From contig CAWDMB010000001.1 in assembly GCA_963803375.1 (NCBI GenBank), positions 310,001 to 374,000 of the forward strand: a stretch of 64,000 nt of DNA. Direction: 5' to 3'. The DNA is from JAOPZW01 sp963803375. Lineage in GTDB: Bacteria; Actinomycetota; Thermoleophilia; Solirubrobacterales; Solirubrobacteraceae. The notes under the pieces are model-generated. The model did no database searches. It saw only the letters and a list, made by a program, of their open reading frames with translations, and had not been told where the DNA came from. Of the stretch, positions 1 to 6,941 are shown piece by piece. Positions within the stretch are counted from its first letter, which is position 1. Each line of letters opens with the position of its first letter. A program made the translations under genes and the position numbers.

Positions 1-743
1 TGGGCCTCGCCGCACTGCACTCGCCCGCGACGGGCGTGGCCGACTTCGGCGCGGTCGCGCGTCGCCTGGCCGTCGACGTGCGCGAGGCCGGCGGCGACGT
101 GCGCCTGCGCCACCCGGTCGGCGCGACCCGCCGGCGCGCCGGGGTGATCGAGCTCGACGGGCCCGACGGCGCGGTCCGCGCGCGGCGGGTCGTCGTCTGC
201 GCGGGGGCCGGGGCCTCGCGCCTGGCCGTGGCCGCGGGCGGGAGCGCCGACCCGCGCATCGTGGCGTTCCGCGGTCGCTACGGGCGTCTGCGCCCGCAGG
301 CCGCCGGCCTCGTGCGCGCGCTCATCTATCCCGTTCCCGATCCCGAGCTGCCGTTCCTCGGCGTCCACGCCACCCGTCACGTCGACGGCGAGGTCACGGT
401 CGGCCCGACGGCGCTGCTCGCCGGCGGCCTGACCTGGCCGGGGACGTGGCGGGTCATGCGGCGCTGGTGGCGCACGGGCGCGCGGGAGCTGCGCCTCGCG
501 ACGAGCACACGCGCGCTCGCCAAGGCGGCGTCGCGCCTCGTCCCGGCCCTCGGTCCGGACGACGTCGTCCCCGGCCCGGCGGGCACCCGCGCCCAGGCCG
601 TCGGTCGCGACGGAAGCCTGCTCGACGACTTCGTCTTCGGCGAGGCCGGGGGCGCGCTGCACGTGCGCAACGCGCCCTCGCCGGCGGCCACCGCGGCGCT
701 GGCGATCGCGGAGGTCATCGCCGACCGCGTCGGGTCGGGCTGA
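1..743 (+). CDS. FAD-dependent oxidoreductase, L-2-hydroxyglutarate oxidase-like (5' truncated by window edge)
   Basis: The reading frame is open from base 3, so the start lies upstream of the window; the visible part is about 246 residues. It opens with GLAALHSPATGVADF, the central motif of LhgO/DAO-superfamily flavoenzymes, followed by a beta-strand ending VVVCAGAGASRLA as in the FAD domain, a catalytic-domain stretch PELPFLGVHATRHVDGE, and the typical tail RNAPSPAATAALAIAE. LhgO oxidises L-2-hydroxyglutarate to 2-oxoglutarate and passes electrons to the quinone pool. Family assignment is good; substrate is inferred. A GTG at 36 is internal, not the start. Confidence 0.85.
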   Translation, partial: GLAALHSPATGVADFGAVARRLAVDVREAGGDVRLRHPVGATRRRAGVIELDGPDGAVRARRVVVCAGAGASRLAVAAGGSADPRIVAFRGRYGRLRPQAAGLVRALIYPVPDPELPFLGVHATRHVDGEVTVGPTALLAGGLTWPGTWRVMRRWWRTGARELRLATSTRALAKAASRLVPALGPDDVVPGPAGTRAQAVGRDGSLLDDFVFGEAGGALHVRNAPSPAATAALAIAEVIADRVGSG

Positions 744-935
744 GAACGAGAAATGCCCAAGGTGCGGGATCTCGGCGAGGACCGGGGGGCGGAAACGCGT
801 GCGATGCAGCCTCTTTGCGGTGAAGCGACGAAAAGCGCGCGCTTTGCGGGGTGCGGCGTTGCGCGGGCGCTGAGCCCCTGCTTGCATGCCCGCCGTCGGG
901 TGCGGCGAACGGCGGCGAGGAGGTCGGTGGCGGGC

Positions 936-1166
936 ATGGCGAACGGACGTGCGGCAGCGAAGACGGTGTCCTGCGACGACTGCTACTTCCGGTGCAACCT
1001 GCTCTGCGCGCTGAGCCTGGACGAGCCTTGCGCGACGTTCCGGCCCGATCATCCCGACGGGCTGCGGCCCCCGCGCCAGCTGCGCTTCACGTTCCGCCAG
1101 GAGCGGCGCACCCAGGCCGCGTGGGCTTTCCCGTCCGCGCAGGAGCAGGCCGCGCTGCACCGGTAG
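936..1166 (+). CDS. Small cysteine-rich conserved protein (76 aa)
   Basis: An AGGAGG ribosome site at about 919-924 stands 11-12 bases before ATG 936, which makes this start better than any upstream one in the same frame. The product has a metal-site-like cluster CDDCYFRCNLLC near the N-terminus, then LDEPCATFRPDH, PPRQLRFTFRQERRT and a C-terminal AFPSAQEQAALH. I recall similar small proteins from related actinobacteria but no function. Five cysteines in the first half suggest a bound metal or a redox role (inference). It stands alone, ending one base before the convergent stop of the regulator at 1168. Confidence 0.72.
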   Translation: MANGRAAAKTVSCDDCYFRCNLLCALSLDEPCATFRPDHPDGLRPPRQLRFTFRQERRTQAAWAFPSAQEQAALHR

Positions 1167-1167
1167 G

Positions 1168-4134
1168 TCACGCCCGCTCGGCGTCGAGCCCCACGCGATG
1201 GGCGACGGCCGCGGCCTCGGTGCGGCTGCGAACGTCGAGCTTCGCCAGGATCCGCGAGACGTGGACGCTCGCCGTCTTCTCGGCCATGTACAGCGCCGCG
1301 CCGATCTCGCGGTTCGTGCGCCCCTCGGCGACGAGGACGAGAACCTGGCGCTCCCGCGGGGTGAGCCCGAAGGGATCGTCGTCGTCGCCGGTCCCGGCCG
1401 CGTCGGGCTCGGACGCGGGCGCCGCGTCGTCGAGGCGCAGCCGCGCGCGGGCCGCAAGGCCCCGGACCTCGCTCTCCAGCCAGCGCGCGCCGAGGCGCCG
1501 CGCGGTGGCCAGCGCGGCGGAGGCCGGACCGGCGGCCGCCTCGCGCGCGCCGGCCTCGACCTGGGCCTCGGCCTCGCGCAGGCGGGCGCGCGCCGCGGCG
1601 TACGGCCGGCCCACCGCGTCCCACGCGCCGGCCGCCGACGCCCACGCGGACGCGCCGGGGCGGCCGCGGGCGCGGCCCACGTCGGCCACGGCGGTCGCGT
1701 GCAGCGCCTGCTCCACGGGCCGGGAGCCCTCGGCCGCGGCGGCCACGCGCTCGAGGAACGCCTCCCCACGGGCGACCGCGCCGGCCGCGACATCGTCGTC
1801 GCCGAGATCCCGCGCGCGTTCGGCGCGGTCGGCCTCGACCGCGACCCCCGCTGCCGCGACCTGCGCGACGCGGGAGACGTCCTCCGTGCAGAACTCGATC
1901 CGGTCCAGGGCGAGGTCGACCGCGCCCGCCGCGGCGTCGAGGTCCCCCCGGCGGCGATTGAGCTCGGCCTGCAGCGCACCGAGCGGCGCGATGATCTGCG
2001 GCTCGCTCGCGCCGCCCGCATCCAGCTCGAGGCGGGCCAGCGCGGCCGCCGCGTCCTCGTGGTCGCCGAGCGCGAGGGCGTGCTCGGTCCGGCGTAGGTC
2101 GACGTAGAGCAGGAGCGAGCCGACGTAGCGCCGGGGCGAGGGCAGCGCGGCGAAGGCGGTCTGCCAGTCGCCTGCCTCGAACGCGTACTCGGCGATCGCG
2201 GTGTCGAGCCACTGCTCGCTGAGGAGCAGACCCTCGACCGCCCGGCGGCCCTCGCGGACCGTCGCGAGCGCCTCGTCCGTGTGCCCGGCCAGGTGGAAGC
2301 CGTCGGCGAGGGCCACGTAGGCGCTGCCGAGGTCTCCCACCCGATCGTCGGCGCGGGCGGCGTCGACGGCCTGCACGAGGCGTGCCGCGCCACGCTCGGT
2401 CTCGCCGGCCGCCATGAGCGAGACGCCGAGCGTGTTGAGCGCGCCGCTCACCACGGAGCGGTCGCCGGCCGCATCGGCCGCCGCGAGCGCCGCCTGGGCG
2501 TCGAGGATCGCCTCGCCGTAGCGGCCCTGGAGCATGCGCACCTTCGCCCACCAGGCCTGCAGGTGCGCACGCTCGGGCGTCGGGTCGCCCTCGGGCAGGA
2601 GCGCGACGGCATGCTGTCCGGAGGCGAGCGCCTCGCGGGAGCGGTTGAGCGCCCACTGCGCACGCGACAGGCGCTCGAGCAGTCGCGCCGCGCGCAGCGG
2701 GTCGGCGTCCTCGTCGACCAGGGCCAGCGCCGCTTCGAGCAGCGCCTCGGCCCGCACGCGGTGGCCGTGGAGGAAGTGGGCGTCCGCCGCCCGGACCAGC
2801 ACAGCCACGCGATCGTCGCCGGCGAGGCCCTCGGCGTCCGGGACGCGATCCCAGAGCTCGAGCGCGCGCTCGAACAGCGCCGCGGCCTCGCCGTACGCGT
2901 GCACGCGCTCGGCCGCCGCGGCGGCCGAGACGCTCGCCGCCAGGGCCGCAGGCCGGTCGCCCGCCTCGGTGTAGTGGTGGGCGATGCCGGCGCTGAGGTG
3001 GACGCCGGGGCCGTCGTCGGCCGCCCGGCGCTCGAGCGCCCGCGCCAGCGCCAGGTGCAGCTCGGCGTCCTCCCCGGGCAGGAGGTCGTCGACGACCACC
3101 TCGCGCAGGAGCGCGTGCCGGAAGCCGTAGCGGCCCTCGTCGTCGGTGACGAGGATGCTCGCCGCCACGGCCTCGCGCAGCGCGCTGCGCAGCTCGCGCG
3201 CGTCGAGCCCCGACGCGCCGGCCACCATCGCGTGGTCCAGGCGCTGGCCGACCGCGAGGACCCGCAGCACCTCCTGCGCCGCCGCCGGCAGGCGCTCGAT
3301 GCGGAGCATGAGCGCGTCGCGCAGGGTCGGAGGCAACGGGGCGCGACCGTCGAGGCTCGCGGCCAGCAGCTCCTCGGTGTAGAGCGGGTTGCCCTCGCTG
3401 CGAGCGAAGAGGCGGTCGACGAGCTCGCCGGCGGGCTGAGCGCCGAGGATGTCGGCGAGCGCATCGGCGAGCTCCGGGCGGGTGAACGGGTCCAGCGCGA
3501 TCCGCCGGGCCCGCACGTCGCGCTCGAGCTCGGCCAGCAGCGGGCGCAGGGGATGGCGGCGGTGCAGCTCGTCGGGCCGGTAGGTCGCGACGACGAGGAT
3601 CCGCTCGGCGCACAGGCTGCTGGCGAGGAAGGCGAGGAAGCCGCGGGTCGAGCGGTCTGCCCAGTGGACGTCCTCGATCGTCACGAGCAGGGGGCGCTCC
3701 TGGCCGAGCCGGGCGAAGAGCGCGAGCAGGGCCTCGAAGACGAGGCCCTGCGCGTTGCCGTCGTCCTGCCCGCCGGCGCCGTCCGCCTCGCCGAGGGAGG
3801 GAAGGAGGCGGGCGAGCGCCGTGCGGGCGGCGGGTGGGAGGGAGGCGAGGGCCGGATCGTCATCCCCGGCGAGGGGTCGCAGCGCCGCGACGATCGGGCC
3901 GTAGGGCAGCTCGCCCTCGCCCAGCCCGACGCAGTCGCCGCCGATCACACGGCCGCCGAGGTCACGCACGCGGCGTTCGAGCTCGGCGACGAGCCGGGTC
4001 TTGCCGACCCCTGACTCACCCGCGATGAAGGCCAGCGACGGGCGCCCCGCGACTGCGTCGCGCCACGCGGCCTCCAGCTCGGCCGTCTCCCTGGCCCGGC
4101 CGACGAACTTCGTGCTGGTCACGCGCGACGCCAC
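1168..4134 (-). CDS. Large AAA-ATPase/LuxR-type transcriptional regulator (MalT/LAL-like)
   Basis: About 988 aa. Order: short leader, AAA ATPase with Walker A GESGVGKT (residues 39-46) and Walker B-like LLVTIEDVHWAD, a long alpha-helical repeat (TPR-like) middle, and a C-terminal LuxR helix-turn-helix with LTPRERQVLVLVAEGRTN. Such LAL/STAND-type regulators bind ATP and an inducer, then activate transcription. The frame is open to 4389, but I prefer GTG 4134: a GATACT -10-like hexamer ends 6 bases upstream (leaderless pattern), and the conserved KFVGRARE box begins soon after. GTG 4122 is an alternative. Gene ends one base after the small gene at 936-1166 on the other strand. Confidence 0.88.
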   Translation of the reverse strand: MASRVTSTKFVGRARETAELEAAWRDAVAGRPSLAFIAGESGVGKTRLVAELERRVRDLGGRVIGGDCVGLGEGELPYGPIVAALRPLAGDDDPALASLPPAARTALARLLPSLGEADGAGGQDDGNAQGLVFEALLALFARLGQERPLLVTIEDVHWADRSTRGFLAFLASSLCAERILVVATYRPDELHRRHPLRPLLAELERDVRARRIALDPFTRPELADALADILGAQPAGELVDRLFARSEGNPLYTEELLAASLDGRAPLPPTLRDALMLRIERLPAAAQEVLRVLAVGQRLDHAMVAGASGLDARELRSALREAVAASILVTDDEGRYGFRHALLREVVVDDLLPGEDAELHLALARALERRAADDGPGVHLSAGIAHHYTEAGDRPAALAASVSAAAAAERVHAYGEAAALFERALELWDRVPDAEGLAGDDRVAVLVRAADAHFLHGHRVRAEALLEAALALVDEDADPLRAARLLERLSRAQWALNRSREALASGQHAVALLPEGDPTPERAHLQAWWAKVRMLQGRYGEAILDAQAALAAADAAGDRSVVSGALNTLGVSLMAAGETERGAARLVQAVDAARADDRVGDLGSAYVALADGFHLAGHTDEALATVREGRRAVEGLLLSEQWLDTAIAEYAFEAGDWQTAFAALPSPRRYVGSLLLYVDLRRTEHALALGDHEDAAAALARLELDAGGASEPQIIAPLGALQAELNRRRGDLDAAAGAVDLALDRIEFCTEDVSRVAQVAAAGVAVEADRAERARDLGDDDVAAGAVARGEAFLERVAAAAEGSRPVEQALHATAVADVGRARGRPGASAWASAAGAWDAVGRPYAAARARLREAEAQVEAGAREAAAGPASAALATARRLGARWLESEVRGLAARARLRLDDAAPASEPDAAGTGDDDDPFGLTPRERQVLVLVAEGRTNREIGAALYMAEKTASVHVSRILAKLDVRSRTEAAAVAHRVGLDAERA

Positions 4135-4259
4135 GCGTCCAGTATCGCCGCCGGTCGCCGCGGCGTCCGGCCTCGGCATCGTTCGCGTGGGCGAGGTGGG
4201 CGTGGAGCAGGCTGTGCATGTCGATCCTCCGGTCGTCGTGGACGGCACGTGGGACATGC

Positions 4260-4281
4260 TGCGCTGCGCGCGCGCAGCGCA
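4260..4281. promoter_or_regulatory. 22-bp perfect palindrome upstream of the LuxR/AAA regulator
   Basis: The half-site TGCGCTGCGCG at 4260-4270 is followed without spacer by its exact reverse complement. It lies about 125 bp upstream of the regulator start, in the 262-bp stretch 4135-4396 that holds no gene. Likely an operator or a hairpin in a leader; binding protein unknown. Confidence 0.45.
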
Positions 4282-4315
4282 CATCTGGCGAATGGAGCCG
4301 GGTCCGCGAGCCGAT

Positions 4316-4343
4316 CCCTTAGGCGCCGCGGCGCGCCCCTTAG
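4316..4343 (-). promoter_or_regulatory. Tandem CTAAGGG boxes 21 bp apart
   Basis: On the minus strand CTAAGGG occurs twice (plus-strand CCCTTAG at 4316-4322 and 4337-4343), exactly 21 bp or two helical turns apart, and both copies are flanked by CCGATCCC or its neighbourhood. This geometry suits an activator dimer. It lies upstream of the LuxR/AAA regulator and is a candidate self-binding site; inference only. Confidence 0.35.
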
Positions 4344-4396
4344 AACCGATCCCGGTGGTCCGTAGCGTCCTCCGGGTCGAATCGAGCAACGACGAT

Positions 4397-4428
4397 GGCG
4401 CAGGCGGCGGTGCTCCGCCGCCTGCGCC
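4397..4428 (-). terminator. Strong hairpin terminator after the 4444-4896 gene
   Basis: Perfect 14-bp stem: GGCGCAGGCGGCGG at 4397-4410, loop TGCT, reverse complement at 4415-4428. It sits 16 bases beyond the stop codon of the minus-strand gene at 4444. No long T-tract follows, as is usual for high-GC actinobacterial hairpins. Confidence 0.65.
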
Positions 4429-4443
4429 ACCTGTTTGGCGGCC

Positions 4444-4896
4444 CTAGGCCGCCGCGCGCTGGCGCGCGGTCCTCACGCGGATCAGGTACACGACCCCGAG
4501 CCCCGTCAGGGACGCGAGCGCCAGGCCCCCCGCGCCGATGAACCAACCGGTGTCGATGCCGTCGTCGGACGACGAGGACGAGGACGACGTTGCCTGCGGC
4601 GTGGGCCGGAGCGCCTGCGGGTGGGCCGGCCACTGCGGTGCCGCGACGGGCGTGGTCGCGCTCGACGTATCCCGGGCGACCTGGTCGGGGTACGCGCGCA
4701 GATCCTGCGGCGCGGCCTGGACCCCGCCGCCGACCTGGTCGGGATACCCGCGGAGGTCCTGGACCGTGACCCCCGACCCGCCGCCCGCGGCGATCGCCGG
4801 GCCGTCGGTCGCCGGACGCGCCGAGGCGCCGGCCGGAACGAGCATCGAGGTCGCCAGCCCGACGGCGGCGAGCTTCGCGAATGTACGTGTGCGCAT
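4444..4896 (-). CDS. Secreted, C-terminally membrane-anchored protein
   Basis: 150 aa. N-terminal signal peptide (MRTRTFAK then a hydrophobic run ending near GASA), a low-complexity extracellular part with two copies of a DLR-[GA]-YPDQV motif, a serine run (about residues 103-110), then a transmembrane segment WFIGAGGLALASLTGLGVVY and a short basic tail. GGAG in GAGGTGAGGAGCAGTC before ATG 4896 is the ribosome site. I know similar anchored small proteins in this group but no function. Cell-surface location is inferred from topology. Confidence 0.75.
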   Translation of the reverse strand: MRTRTFAKLAAVGLATSMLVPAGASARPATDGPAIAAGGGSGVTVQDLRGYPDQVGGGVQAAPQDLRAYPDQVARDTSSATTPVAAPQWPAHPQALRPTPQATSSSSSSSDDGIDTGWFIGAGGLALASLTGLGVVYLIRVRTARQRAAA

Positions 4897-5000
4897 GACT
4901 GCTCCTCACCTCGCGGAGAGCGCCCCCTGCGCTCTCACTTGCTGCCTTCCACGGTCCCAGCGGCGCGGCGCGGCGTCCGCGTCCTTTGACCGCCTCCAAG

Positions 5001-5016
5001 CGTGAGCGTCGTCACA
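5001..5016 (+). promoter_or_regulatory. CRP-type operator in front of the Crp/Fnr gene
   Basis: CGTGA-GCGTCG-TCACA matches the cAMP-CRP consensus TGTGA-N6-TCACA at nine of ten arm positions. It ends 20 bases before the start of the Crp/Fnr-family gene, so autoregulation is likely. A TTGACC element (in CCTTTGACCGC, 4983-4993) lies just upstream and the same 11-mer recurs upstream of the caspase gene at 10373-10383. Confidence 0.6.
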
Positions 5017-5036
5017 CGTGGGAGGATCGGGCCCCG

Positions 5037-5708
5037 GTGGCCGATCCGCCCGACCTGCGCTTCCTCGACGCCCTCGAGCCGTCGCAGGCCGACGCCCTGC
5101 GCGCGCTGGGCCGGCGGCGCCGCTACGCGACGGGCACGCCGCTCTTCCGCGAGCGCGAGGCGGGCGCGACGGTGCTCGTGCTCGTGTCCGGGCGCGTCAA
5201 GCTCGGCTGCGTGACCGACGAGGGTCGCGAGGCGGTGCTCGCCATCCGCGGGCCCGGTGACCTCATCGGCGAGATGGCGGCGGTCGACGGCGCGCCGCGC
5301 CTGGCCACCGCCACGGCGCTCGATCCGGTGGAGGCCCTGGCCCTCCCCGCCGACGCCTTCGTCGCCTTCCTGGAGCGCACGCCGGGCGCGGCCATGGCGA
5401 TGGTGCGCACGCTCAACCGGCGGTTGCGGGACGCCGACCGCAAGCGCGTCGGCTTCCTCGCGCAGGACACGGTCGGCCGCGTCTGCGCGCGGCTGGTCGA
5501 GCTCGCCGAGCGCTTCGGCGAGGCGGCCGGCGACGGCGTCGCGGTCGACCTGTCGTTCACCCAGGAGGAGCTCGCGGGCTGGACCGGGTCCTCGCGCGAG
5601 TCCGTCATCAAGGCCCTGCGCAGCCTGCGCGAGCTCGGGTGGATCGCGACCCGCCGGCGGGGGGTCACGATCCTCGACGTCGGCGCGCTGCGGCGCCGCG
5701 CCCTCTAG
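5037..5708 (+). CDS. Crp/Fnr-family cyclic-nucleotide-responsive regulator
   Basis: 223 aa from GTG 5037, preceded by GGGAGGA about 11 bases upstream; the frame is open further upstream but the CRP box would then be coding. The N-terminal cNMP-binding beta roll contains the phosphate cassette IGEMAAVDGAPRLAT (GE at 78-79, Arg 88), matching the GE and Arg that hold cAMP. The C-terminal winged helix has FTQEELAGWTGSSRESVIKA, keeping the Arg-Glu pair that CRP uses to read TGTGA half-sites, with Lys where E. coli CRP has Arg185. A matching site stands before its own start. Its last 4 bp overlap the convergent capsid gene. A class III cyclase is encoded two genes away, so a local signal-receptor pair is possible. 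Confidence 0.9.
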   Translation: MADPPDLRFLDALEPSQADALRALGRRRRYATGTPLFREREAGATVLVLVSGRVKLGCVTDEGREAVLAIRGPGDLIGEMAAVDGAPRLATATALDPVEALALPADAFVAFLERTPGAAMAMVRTLNRRLRDADRKRVGFLAQDTVGRVCARLVELAERFGEAAGDGVAVDLSFTQEELAGWTGSSRESVIKALRSLRELGWIATRRRGVTILDVGALRRRAL

Positions 5709-6934
5709 GGCGCCACGCCGTAGACGAAGCCGCCGGGTCGGCGCACGGCGAAGTCGTGGTGCATGACCGCGCGGATCACGGTCTCGTCGGTCTGGAAGTT
5801 CGCTTCCGTCGAGACGTCGACCGCGACGAGGTCGGACCGCACGCCGATCCAGGCCTCGCTCCAGTCGGAGGCGAAGAAGATCCGGGTCTGGCCGTAGTCC
5901 TCGACGCGGGCGGCCCGCGAGACGACGAACGGATAGCCGAGGAGCGATCCGCCGTCGGCGCCGTCCTGTACGACGAGGCGCACCACTCCTGCGTCGAGCG
6001 TCCCCGCCGGGCCCGCGCCGACCCCCGCGAGGCCGTCGTCGGTCTTCAGGGTCGAGAGCGCACCGAGCGTCCGCGGGTCGAGCACCCAGCCCGGGCTGCG
6101 AAAATCCGCCACGATGCCGGCCCGGACGTCGCGCACCATCCCCCTGACGAGCTGCAGGAGGTCGGGGCCTGTGGCCCGGGTAGCCGGCAGCGGAGCCGTG
6201 TTCGCGATCCCCACCGGCCCCGGCCCCCCGGTGCGGCCGTGGAGGAAGGCGCGGTCGGCCGCGAGCACAAGCGCCCGCGCGAGGTCATCCTTCAACGCCC
6301 AGACGAGGTCCGGATCCGCGACGACATCGCTCGCGATCCGGTTCGGGAGCACGACCTTCACCGCGAGCTCGTGGTCGCGCGGCCGAAGTCGTCTGAAGCT
6401 CACCCGTGCCTCGGGCTTCTGCACGTTCGCGGCCAGTCGCGGTGCGTCGTCGGGCATCGCCTCCGGCTGGGCCAGGTAGCCGGGGGCGGCGCCGCCGAGC
6501 ACCGGCACGTTGATCTCGTCGTCGCCGCAGACGAGGCGGGCGCCGAGGCGGATCAGAGCCGAGCGGTCGCAGACGAGGTCGGCGAGGTCCGCGCTCCACT
6601 CGTCCGGGTCCAGCCAGTCGTCCGGCGGCTCATCCGGCGGTCCGCCCGGCCGCATCCCCGCCGGTCGCATGCCGGCGGGCCGCATGCCGGCGGGTCGCAT
6701 GCCGGCGGGTCGCATGCCGGCGGGTCGCATCCCGGCGGGGCGCATCCCGGCCGGGCGCATCCCGGCCGGGCGCATCCCCGCCGGGCGCATGCCTGCGGGG
6801 CGCATGCCGGCGGGGCGCATGCCGGCGGGGCGCATGCCGGCGGGCCGCGCCCCCGTGCCCTCGTCGTCCTCGTTGTCCCCGTCGTCCGGGCCCATCCAGT
6901 CCGCACCCACGGTCGCCTCCGGCCGTTGCGTCAC
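5705..6934 (-). CDS. HK97-fold phage major capsid protein homologue with RPAGM repeat domain
   Basis: 409 aa from GTG 6934, which lies 7 bases after the stop of the cyclase gene, so the two are co-transcribed. After an acidic leader (GPDDGDNEDDEGTGA) come 13 RPAGM pentapeptides (about residues 30-95) and a Pro/Asp linker. The rest matches HK97 capsid proteins: LARALVLAADRAFLHGRTG and GPVGIANTAPLP (spine region), WVLDPRTLGALSTLK, GYPFVVS, RIFFASDWSEAWIGVRSD and the tail TVIRAVMHHDFAVRRPGGFV. No portal, terminase, prohead protease or tail gene is nearby. The usual N-terminal delta domain is replaced by the repeat region. Likely a domesticated shell protein or encapsulin-like compartment (inference); a prophage scrap is the alternative, but the frame is intact and operonic. 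Confidence 0.88.
   Translation of the reverse strand: MTQRPEATVGADWMGPDDGDNEDDEGTGARPAGMRPAGMRPAGMRPAGMRPAGMRPAGMRPAGMRPAGMRPAGMRPAGMRPAGMRPAGMRPAGMRPGGPPDEPPDDWLDPDEWSADLADLVCDRSALIRLGARLVCGDDEINVPVLGGAAPGYLAQPEAMPDDAPRLAANVQKPEARVSFRRLRPRDHELAVKVVLPNRIASDVVADPDLVWALKDDLARALVLAADRAFLHGRTGGPGPVGIANTAPLPATRATGPDLLQLVRGMVRDVRAGIVADFRSPGWVLDPRTLGALSTLKTDDGLAGVGAGPAGTLDAGVVRLVVQDGADGGSLLGYPFVVSRAARVEDYGQTRIFFASDWSEAWIGVRSDLVAVDVSTEANFQTDETVIRAVMHHDFAVRRPGGFVYGVAP
6651..6845 (-). repeat. 13 tandem 15-bp units encoding RPAGM
   Basis: On the plus strand each unit starts CGCAT; thirteen units of exactly 15 bp run without interruption. Units differ mainly at third positions (GCC/CCC and GGT/GGC/GGG), so the array is old enough to have drifted at silent sites while the peptide stayed constant. 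It lies inside the capsid-homologue gene. Confidence 0.95.
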
Positions 6935-6941
6935 GACGACC

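Noticed and set aside
2281..4014. Plus-strand open frame opposite the LuxR/AAA regulator
   Set aside because: Mirror of the regulator's codon bias, without recognisable domains.
6651..6845. CRISPR-like array of short repeats
   Set aside because: Units are 15 bp, contiguous, in frame and encode RPAGM; there are no spacers and no cas genes.
5705..6934. Prophage
   Set aside because: Only the capsid homologue is present; portal, terminase, protease, tail and integrase genes and attachment repeats are not seen within at least 5 kb.
5705..6934. Classical encapsulin with cargo
   Set aside because: No peroxidase, ferritin-like or cysteine desulfurase cargo gene adjacent, no recognisable cargo-loading tail, and no cNMP domain inserted in the shell protein as in family 2 encapsulins.
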